NCBI GenBank assembly: GCA_003833135.1
Contig: QZLH01000276.1
Coordinates: forward strand, 64,938 to 106,833
From: Oehlia diaphana
Lineage: Eukaryota; Glomeromycota; Glomeromycetes; Glomerales; Glomeraceae
DNA length: 41,896 bases
Direction of reading: 5' to 3'
The translations under genes were made by a program, and so were the position numbers. The notes beneath the pieces are model-generated. The model was not told the origin of the DNA. It searched no databases and saw only the letters and a program-made list of their open reading frames with translations. Shown piece after piece: positions 34,380 to 41,896 of the stretch (within the stretch, counting starts at the first letter, position 1; every line of letters begins with the position of its first letter).

Positions 34380-36436
34380 CCGTACCGTTCCGAAATTAAG
34401 CAGTACCCAAAAATAAGCACCCCCCCCATTTTGTATAGTATCCGAAAATAAGCAGTATCAATTTAATGATCTTTTATCATTAAATTTTGTATAATTAGAT
34501 TAATATTTATTAAATTTCAACTAAATTGCAACGAATTTATTAATAAAATTTTGAGTTTACAATAAAAGACAATTCGATGCTACACATCATTATTTAAATT
34601 CCAAGCCACTGATTTACATCAAAATTAATGAATTTGCTATTGCCATACATAGCAAGATTTAGTTCAATTTCAAAAGAAGGATCATCTTCTAAAGTTATAT
34701 CTTCATATCTGTAAAATATAATAAAAAGTTGCAGTTAATATAATAGATAAGAACAATTAGAATTAGGTATTTAAAATTACCTAGCTTGTGGATCGCACAT
34801 TTCTATTTCAAGCCCCTCTTCATTTTCTTTATCAGAGTTTTGAATAATTTCACCAAAATCATCAATATCTTCGTCTAAAGAATTTGATATTTTACATGTT
34901 TTAAAGGATTGGATAATCACTTCGTTTGAAATTTGTTCCCATGATCTCTTTACCCATCCACAAACATCACTTAACCTAGCACATCGCAAATTTCCAGCAG
35001 CAGTTTCGCCAGTACCACCATTTGCCATCCAAAGATGCCATTCTTTACGGAGATTATCCTTAAATGGTTTATTAATAGCAACATCTAGAGGTTGGCAAAT
35101 ACTGGTTAAACCACCCGGAATAACCGCTAAATCAATGCCACTTTCTTGAAATTTCTTTTTAACCGTTTCTTCTAAGTGCCCTCTGAAAGAATCATACACC
35201 ATCATCATTGGTTCATTGTTACTAGTTTTTAACTCATTGATATAATCAACATATTCTATCATCAGATTGGTATCCATCCATCCATTTTGTTGAAACCAAA
35301 CAATGACACCAGACGGAATTAGATCACGTTCATTATTTGGTAATTTCTTTCCTTTAAAGATGCAAATTGGTGGAAACTTAAATCCATCTATAATAAAAAA
35401 AAGTAAAATTTGCTAATTTTAAATATAAACTTTACAAAAATCATTAAAAATAATAAAATCATACCCGCGGCACATGTTAAAACAACTGTGAATCGGTTTT
35501 TTTCATTGCCAGTTCCGCGGATATGGATTGTCTTTTCCCCTGTTTGATCAATAGTAAAGTTCCCCACCATATCAAACCAAACAGGGGTTTCATCCATATT
35601 GAAAATGTTGGATAACTCAAAGGATTTTTCTGTTCTAAGCTGGATAATAAATTGATGAAATTTTTTTAATAATTCATTAGTTTGTGAAGGAAGTTTTTGT
35701 GAGATTTTAGTACGTCATCGCCGAGAAAGTTCAAATCTTCTCATAAATGCAAACATCCAACGATTTGATGTCTTGAAATCTTTTGCCAAATCTCCATAGA
35801 GGCTTATCATATCAGGTTCTTTCAAAATTTCCATCATTTTAACTCGTGCAATTGTATAGGTAATACCTAATCCCTGCTTTCTTTGCTCAATAATCCAATC
35901 ATATAGTTTTTTTTCAGCTTCAGGGTAAAAAGCAGTTCGACCAGAACCAACTCGCTTGCTATTTTGATTCAGTTCAGTTACCCAGCTCTTACTTGCCTCT
36001 ACCCAACGACAAACCATACCACTATCGAGACCAAAGTGCCTTGCCGCCTCATTTCTTCCATTTTTCAGAGCATAGGTAACGACCTGTCTCTTTTGCTCAA
36101 TTGTATATGAATTACGACTATGTTTGACAGTTTTATTATATTTAACAACGTTTTTTTTGGTTTAACAGCTTTTGCCTTTTTACATTTCTGTGACGGCATT
36201 TTGTGTGAACTAGAGTTTTAAAAAATGAGATCAGTTTCACGATGATGTTCATATTTAATTCGCGTCATGTCACATGAATGTTACAATGTAACGTTAAACA
36301 ATCATTGGACGATCATTAAATTATTTTTATATTGACAATTCGTGCTAATAGAAGACAATTTAATAATTTTCTAAAAGTACCCGAAATTAAGCATCTCATA
36401 GTAAAAAAGGGACTGCTTAATTTCGGAACCGTATGG
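34380..36436 (-). mobile_element. Pogo-like DNA transposon, copy 1 (full length)
   Basis: The element is 2,057 bp with terminal inverted repeats sharing TTCCGAAATTAAGCAGT and beginning CCGTACC on the left and CCATACG on the reversed right. It is flanked by TA. Inner copies of the AAGCAGT/AAGCAT motif lie just inside each end, a sub-terminal repeat likely bound by the transposase. It carries one transposase gene on the minus strand, broken by mutation. A C8 run lies near 34421-34428. Confidence 0.88.
34594..36199 (-). pseudogene. Pogo/Tigger-type transposase, inactivated
   Basis: The protein begins MPSQKCKKAKAVK and has an N-terminal helix-turn-helix (EQKRQVVTYALKNGRNEAAR), a second CENP-B-type DNA-binding region, and a DDE_1 catalytic domain with Asp in NMDETPVW, in VYDSFRGH and in CQPLDVAINKP. 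Two introns are visible: after LTCAA (resuming with DGFKFPPI) and after CDPQAR (resuming with YEDITLEDD). The frame is lost at the T-run 36151-36158, one base shorter than in copy 2, and stopped by TGA at 35715-35717, where a CGA is expected. Stop codon at 34594-34596. The enzyme would have cut and joined DNA at TA. Confidence 0.87.
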
Positions 36437-36541
36437 TATTTTAATAGCCGTTGTCGGCCTCACCTGCCACGTGAGGACAGCAAAGTTAGTAAAATCTAGA
36501 TATTATATGTTGATTGGTTGCTTGGTTTAGATTTGTTGTTA
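36437..36541. other. Sequence between the two pogo copies
   Basis: About 105 bases unrelated to the transposon and richer in G and C than their surroundings (CACCTGCCACGTGAGGACAG). They end at an undetermined base at 36542, where the second copy starts abruptly. Confidence 0.5.
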
Positions 36542-36542
36542 N
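36542..36542. other. Single ambiguous base (N)
   Basis: The only undetermined base in the window. It coincides with the truncated edge of pogo copy 2, so it probably marks an assembly join. Confidence 0.9.
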
Positions 36543-38064
36543 GGATCATCTTCTAAAGTTATATCTTCATATCTGTAAAATATAATAAAAAGTTGCAGTT
36601 AATATAATAGATAAGAACAATTAGAATTAGGTATTTAAAATTACCTAGCTTGTGGATCGCACATTTCTATTTCAAGCCCCTCTTCATTTTCTTTATCAGA
36701 GTTTTGAATAATTTCATCAAAATCATCAATATCTTCATCTAAAGAATTTGATATTTTACATGTTTTAAAGGATTAGATAATCACTTCGTTTGAAATTTGT
36801 TCCCATGATCTCTTTACCCATCCACAAACATCACTTAACCTAGCACGTCGCAAATTTCTAGCAGCAGTTTTGCCAGCACCACCATTTGCCATCCAAAGAT
36901 GCTATTCTTTACGGAGATTGTCCTTAAATGGTTTATTAATAGCAACATCTAGAGGTTGGCAAATACTGGTTAAACCACCCAGAATAACCACTAAATCAAT
37001 GCCACTTTCATGAAATTTCTTTTTAACCGTTTCTTCTAAGTGCCCTCTGAAAGAATCATACACCATCATCATTGGTTCATTATTACTAGTTTTTAACTCA
37101 TTGATATAATCAACGTATTCTATCATCAGATTGGTATCCATCCATTCATTTTGTTGAAACCAAACAATGACACCAGACGGAATTAGATCACATTCATTAT
37201 TTGGTAATTTCTTTCCTTTAAAGATGCAAATTGGTGGAAACTTAAATCCATCTATAATAAAAAAAAGTAAAATTTGCTAATTTTAAATATAAACTTTACA
37301 AAAATTATTAAAAATAATAAAATCATACCCGCGGCACATGTTAAAACAACTGTGAATCAGTTTTTTTCATTGCCAGTTCCACGGATATGGATTGTCTTTT
37401 CTCCTGTTTGATCAATAGTAAAGTTCCCCACCATATCAAACCAAACAGAGGTTTCATCCATATTGAAAATGTTGGATAACTCAAAGGATTTTTCTGTTTT
37501 AAGCTGGATAATAAATTGATGAAATTTTTTTAATAATTCATTAGTTTGTGAAGGAAGTTTTTGTGAGATTTTAGTACATCGTCGCCGAGAAAGTTCAAAT
37601 CTTCTCATAAATGCAAACATCCAATGATTTGATGTCTTGAAATCTTTTGCCAAATCTCCATAGAGGCTTATCATATCAGGTTCTTTCAAAATTTCCATCA
37701 TTTTAACTCGTGCAATTGTATAGGTAACACCTAATTTCTGCTTTCTTTGCTCAATAATCCAATCATATAGTTTTTTTTCAACTTCAAAGTAAAAAGCAGT
37801 TTGACCAGAACCAACTCGCTTGCTATTTTGATTCAATTCAGTTACCCAGCTCTTACTTGCCTTTACCTAACGACAAACCATACCACTATCGAGACTAAAG
37901 TGCCTTGCTGCTTTATTTCTTTCATTTTTCAGAGTATAGGTAATGACCTGTTTCTTTTGCTCAATTGTATATAAATTACGACTACGTTTGACAGTTTTAT
38001 TATATTTAACAACGTTTTTTTTTGGTTTAACAGCTTTTGCCTTTTTACATTTCTGTGATGGCAT
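36543..38064 (-). pseudogene. Pogo/Tigger-type transposase, copy 2, inactivated
   Basis: Starts at 38064 with the same N-terminus as copy 1 and keeps the T-run frame that copy 1 lost. It is stopped by TAG at 37867-37869 (copy 1 has TGG), TGA at 37358-37360 (copy 1 CGA), TAG at 36902-36904 (copy 1 TGG) and TAA at 36773-36775 (copy 1 CAA). All four are C-to-T or G-to-A changes. The last coding exon is cut off at the N. Confidence 0.87.
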
Positions 38065-38301
38065 TTTGTGTGAACTAGAGTTTTAAAAAATGAAATCAGT
38101 TTCGCAATGATGTTCATATTTAATTCGCGTCATGTCACATGAATGTTACAATGTAACGTTAAACAATCATTGGACGATCATTAAATTATTTTTATATTGA
38201 CAATTCGTGCTAATAGAAGACAATTTAATAATTTTCTAAAAGTATCTGAAATTAAGCATCTCATAGTAAAAAAGGGACTGCTTAATTTTGGAACCATACG
38301 G
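36543..38301 (-). mobile_element. Pogo-like DNA transposon, copy 2 (left end missing)
   Basis: Nearly identical to copy 1 from its position ~34678 to its right end, with the right terminal repeat (reversed: CCGTATGGTTCC, then AAAATTAAGCAGT) and a flanking TA at 38302-38303. The left ~300 bp, with left terminal repeat and the end of the transposase, are absent. The truncation coincides with the N at 36542, so it may be an assembly artefact. Confidence 0.87.
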
Positions 38302-39085
38302 TAATATGTACTCATTCTTTCAATTGTTGTTCTTTTGTTTGTTAGCATATCATAACAGAGTTTCTTAAATAATCCTTAGTTACACAAATTATTTATATAG
38401 CGTATAGAATAGCATATATATATATCTGTTTTGATGCGAAATTTCACTAGATCATATTTCTGCTGTTATTCTACCATTATATGCATTATGATCTCTCTGA
38501 TCTCTTTATTCCACCAAGTTTTACTAGGAAGAATTATACTAAAAATTAAATTTGCACTTAAATTACAATTATATTAATTTTTTCCATTTTAATATATCTT
38601 TATTATGTTTTAAGTATAAAATAAAATTTAGGCTATTGCTAAATCACTTGTTATCACACCACTTAATTCTGGCCGAAAATTATGATTTTGGCCAGCATAT
38701 CATAAATTTTTTTTCAAAAATTTCAATTTAAATAATAAATATATAAAACAAATCTGAGTAAATACTAATCACACTAAAATTTTAAAAATTTAATTAAAAA
38801 AAATCTTATTTAAAACAAAAAATTGTATTTTATTTATAAAATAATCAAATTTTTATATCAAGCTCTGAATGTGTCAGATTGGGTTGAACTAATTCAATAC
38901 TTTTGACCTAAACTGATCCGTAATCTGAAAATATTAGGTGTAAATATAGTTTGAGTCAGTTTAACAACATTATAATATAACAATATTTGGCAATATCTGG
39001 CGAATTATTTTTTTTTAATTTTTTAACTAATTATATATATCTATATATTTTTTAAATAATAAACATTAAGTCTTGCATTTTATTG
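38302..39085. other. Spacer between pogo copy and LINE-like remnant
   Basis: About 780 AT-rich bases. A pair of inverted GGCC-centred segments (CTGGCCGAAAATTATGATTTTGGCCAG region, about 38669-38696) resembles one near 8424-8448 and may be a small inverted-repeat element. No gene is seen. Confidence 0.4.
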
Positions 39086-39947
39086 ATGGAGCTGGACGTC
39101 ACAGTTCTCAACAAAATGCCTAACAATCATGCCTACAACATAATGAGAAAAGCACACAACTACTTATTTAAATTTCAACCATTAACAAATAACGAAGAAT
39201 GGGACATACCACTAATAGGACTGAACGTAAGAAGCTTTGTATATTAACAAGCGTCAAAGATGCATAGGAAAGACAAAGAATTTATTATAAGAAAAGCTGC
39301 ATCTATGTCGATCTACAGTGCATTACAATTAGTTAATCAGGACGCTTTGGACACAGTCACATGGCAACAAATCTGTGACATCAATAAAAGACCAGCAAGA
39401 GGCAGGACTCCGCAATGGTTCTTTTCACTAACAGATATCATACAAAAGGCACCCAACCTAAAAAACTATTGTATGACAGATAAGGCGCCCTTTGACTCAG
39501 AAAATAGATTAGAAAATGATGGAATGTATTTAATAAACGCACAGGCGTTTAGGATGCCAAAGAAGCTACCATCTACAGATAATAGAAAAAAAGAATTCGT
39601 CCATATGCAACAAGATCATACGTTAATATTCAGACAAATTAACAAAAACTTCAAACAGGTAAACATATGATACAACATTGGACCACAGCTGACAGTGAGT
39701 AGAGAACGGACAATGAAGTGCCATATAACTTAATTAAACGATGTGGAGGTTACTCACTAAATAACAGAAAGGTCAACAAAGAAACCCGTGGTTGCTTCTT
39801 CAATAAAGACCGCACGTTGTTAACATGTATAAATAGAGTATCCAAATATTGAACTGATTCAGATACTAGAATAATTAAGGACATTATAGAAACCAGAGGC
39901 TACCCACAATTACAACAAAATGTAGAGCATAACCCAGTTACATACAA
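39086..39947 (+). pseudogene. Broken upstream portion of the LINE-like ORF
   Basis: A first frame begins MELDVTVLNKMPNNHAYNI and stops near 39245. Another open stretch, 39260-39670, follows (KEFIIRKAASMSIYSALQLV, then RGRTPQWFFSL). A third carries RCGGYSLNNRKVNKETRGC with further stops. They look like parts of one original protein region between reverse transcriptase and RNase H. I recognise no domain in them. Confidence 0.55.
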
Positions 39948-41564
39948 GTGATAGACTATGACACAGCTCTAATACAAAACACGTTAGTGAACAATGAAGC
40001 CATAACACAGCATATAGCGTTGCTACAACAAATAAGATCAACCTTTAACCCATCTGACACGATTAACATTTACACAAATGGCTCATTAACAAACCGCTTT
40101 AACAATAGTTCTAACACTTTTACAAAATACATGGGTACAAGCTGGATGATACTGAATAGTAAAGACGAAGTAATACTGGAGTGTAGTAGTTCAATCACAG
40201 ACTGGCCCTCATCCACACGTGCAGAATTAGAAGCCATCTTGTCAGCTATATTGGTTTTACAAACAGGTCAGAAAGCAAATATCCTTACTGACTCACAAGT
40301 TGCTATAGACAGTATCAACTACATAAGAACAAATTTAACAAATGGAAAAAACAAAACAAGAATTTGGTGCAAATGCAACAACTACAGTATAGTAAGTTGT
40401 ATAATTAATCTTATCGACAGCAAACGGTTAGAAATAAAGTTAGTAAAAGTCAAAGGTCATTCTGGAGTCAAAGGCAATGAAGAAGCAAATAGGGTAGCGA
40501 AAAATGATACTAATAAATTAATTTGCATCAAAATTAGAGATTTACAACAAAAAGATTTAATATATAACATTTATTGGGATGGTATAAGAGTTGACAGGCA
40601 CATCAGAAAATTCATAGATAATTTGTGTGAATCCACATTAGACGCAGCATGGTCCCTCAATCATACACATAGATCAGTATTTCCAGACATAACTGACACA
40701 ATAGAAGAAGAAGTTACCTGGACATTATTTAAAAAAAACATAGGATCTAATTGCACAACATCAATGATAAATGACAGATTTATCAAATACTTGAAACTTT
40801 TAAATTATTTGCTTCCAATTTTAGAAATCATGAAAGAAAGAAGATATGACTTATATGGAGATGTAAAGTGCAGGTTTTGTCTTGAAGAAAATGAAGATGA
40901 TGATCATATGATATACTGCAAACAGCTCAGTAACAAATGGATAACTATAGCTAACAATACTGTATGTAAATGTAATCAAACAATCAAGAACTTTTTATTA
41001 CAAGAAAAAAATATTCAATTAAGTCAGGAAGATATACAACAATTACTCATATGGAACAGAAACTTCTTTGCCCCTACTATTGATACTAACCTTGATTTAC
41101 CCATTTCGCATATCCATTTAATGATAAGAAGTTTCTTTCCAAAAGAAAAATACAGGGAGCTCAAAATTATTGTCAAGACAAAAAGAATAGCATTAACTAT
41201 TGCAGCCCTCTTTCTAGAAGTATTTGTTAATAAATTTTACAATATTATTTGGCAACCACGTTGCAAGGTAATAGCAGAATGTGAGCATACCAAAGGTATA
41301 AAAAAACAAGACTTAAGAAAAAAACCATTAGCACATCAACGTATTGTATATAAACGGATTCTAACTTTACAGATAGAGGATGGCATATATGATTTGAAAA
41401 AGAGGAAAATATTAAAATATAATGAACAATGGTCAATAGCATTAGAAAAAGCAAGACAATATATAAATCAATTTATTAAAGAGGAAAACAGGGTATTTTG
41501 GAAAGTATATAACAATAAAAAAATATATAAATATAACATAACCCTTTTTTTTTTCTTTGTTTAG
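39948..41564 (+). CDS. RNase H domain and zinc-binding C-terminus of a LINE-like ORF2, catalytically damaged
   Basis: The open frame has 538 codons. An RNase H fold spans ~37-185: a YTNGSL strand, Glu92 in STRAELEAIL, Asp114 in ILTDSQVA and His170 in KVKGHSGVKGNEEAN. The first catalytic Asp is Asn44 and the last is Asn180, so the site lacks two of four metal ligands. A zf-RVT-like knuckle follows: C307, C310, H319, C323. The last ~200 residues are basic and unassigned. The first ATG is probably not a real start, because homologous-looking sequence lies upstream in other frames. RNase H normally removes the RNA strand of the RNA:DNA hybrid; this copy is probably inactive. Confidence 0.75.
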   Translation: MIDYDTALIQNTLVNNEAITQHIALLQQIRSTFNPSDTINIYTNGSLTNRFNNSSNTFTKYMGTSWMILNSKDEVILECSSSITDWPSSTRAELEAILSAILVLQTGQKANILTDSQVAIDSINYIRTNLTNGKNKTRIWCKCNNYSIVSCIINLIDSKRLEIKLVKVKGHSGVKGNEEANRVAKNDTNKLICIKIRDLQQKDLIYNIYWDGIRVDRHIRKFIDNLCESTLDAAWSLNHTHRSVFPDITDTIEEEVTWTLFKKNIGSNCTTSMINDRFIKYLKLLNYLLPILEIMKERRYDLYGDVKCRFCLEENEDDDHMIYCKQLSNKWITIANNTVCKCNQTIKNFLLQEKNIQLSQEDIQQLLIWNRNFFAPTIDTNLDLPISHIHLMIRSFFPKEKYRELKIIVKTKRIALTIAALFLEVFVNKFYNIIWQPRCKVIAECEHTKGIKKQDLRKKPLAHQRIVYKRILTLQIEDGIYDLKKRKILKYNEQWSIALEKARQYINQFIKEENRVFWKVYNNKKIYKYNITLFFFFV

Positions 41565-41785
41565 AGGGTAGTGGAAGCATATACTGAAATCTTATAATAT
41601 GGTGATCCTATATAATTCAATAGTAACTATAGAAGGATATAGGTGAATTTTATAAGGTGATGGTAGGGTACAGGAGCAATCTTATAGATGGGGAACTGGT
41701 TTGGAGTTTTAATAAATTAGTTATATAACAGATACTTTTGTATTCTTATATATAATTAATAAACTCACAAATTGCACTACCACTG
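41565..41785. other. 3' flank of the retroelement
   Basis: AT-rich sequence that may include the element's 3' UTR. No poly(A) tail or target-site duplication could be identified. Confidence 0.35.
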
Positions 41786-41800
41786 GTCAAAATCAATTCT

Positions 41801-41882
41801 ATCGGGTACATATCGGGTACCTATATATCGGTGGCTAATCGGATAAATATCGGGTATTTTTACATATCGGGTACCCGATATC
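41801..41882. repeat. Degenerate TATCGGGTA repeat cluster with an 18-bp palindrome
   Basis: TATCGGGTA-like units occur about five times in 80 bases. The last forms the perfect palindrome ATATCGGGTACCCGATAT (41864-41881). This GC-containing motif is unlike the surrounding sequence and is probably the edge of another repeat that continues past the window. Confidence 0.65.
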
Positions 41883-41896
41883 TAAACTATTAGTCA

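Larger units (their letters stand above)
39086..41564 (+). mobile_element. 3' part of a LINE-like (non-LTR) retroelement
   Basis: A decayed coding stretch from 39086 leads into a long open frame with RNase H and a zinc-knuckle-like motif, the usual order at the end of a LINE ORF2. No reverse transcriptase core (YxDD) is visible in the window. The upstream ~860 bp is broken into short frames by stops and frameshifts. Confidence 0.65.

Overview
The window looks like nuclear DNA of an arbuscular mycorrhizal fungus (Glomeromycotina, most like Rhizophagus). It is very AT-rich. Genes are cut into many short exons by introns of mostly 60-100 bp with GT...AG ends. There is a kinase-like gene with Sel1 repeats of the kind abundant in these fungi, and decayed transposons fill one end. 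The genus is inferred from these traits only; no search was run. Exon structures were built by hand from splice signals, reading frame and remembered family patterns.

Positions 1-29,300 are gene-rich. In order: an AT-hook/SWIM/RING protein (-), an MMACHC-like cobalamin-processing protein (+), a UPF0658-type multispanning membrane protein (+), cytochrome c oxidase subunit IV/Cox5 (-), a large MLKL-like pseudokinase with Sel1 repeats (-), a GLTSCR1/BICRA-domain protein (-), a LisH-CTLH-WD40 protein (-), a decayed partial copy of an ADP/ATP carrier gene (+), the intact ADP/ATP carrier (-), mitochondrial ribosomal protein Mrp10/mS37 (+), the kinetochore protein CENP-I/Mis6 (-) and an alpha/beta hydrolase (-). 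Three encode mitochondrial proteins (Cox5, ADP/ATP carrier, Mrp10). Otherwise this is unlinked housekeeping and regulation, not a cluster.

Positions 29,300-34,350 are accessory. A decayed ~110-140 bp tandem array carries splice-like mini-exons on the minus strand. A second array of ~450-500 bp units ends exactly at the start codon of a small multi-exon membrane protein gene.

Positions 34,380-41,564 are transposon debris: one full-length and one 5'-truncated copy of a pogo-like DNA transposon, separated by ~105 bp and a single undetermined base, then the 3' part of a LINE-like retroelement with an RNase H domain. Stop codons in the transposons are mostly of the C-to-T or G-to-A type, suggesting cytosine deamination or a RIP-like process.

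The observations most worth following are the MLKL-like N-terminal bundle joined to a pseudokinase and Sel1 repeats, the AT-hook/SWIM/RING architecture, the promoter-repeat array, and the biased mutation of the pogo copies.
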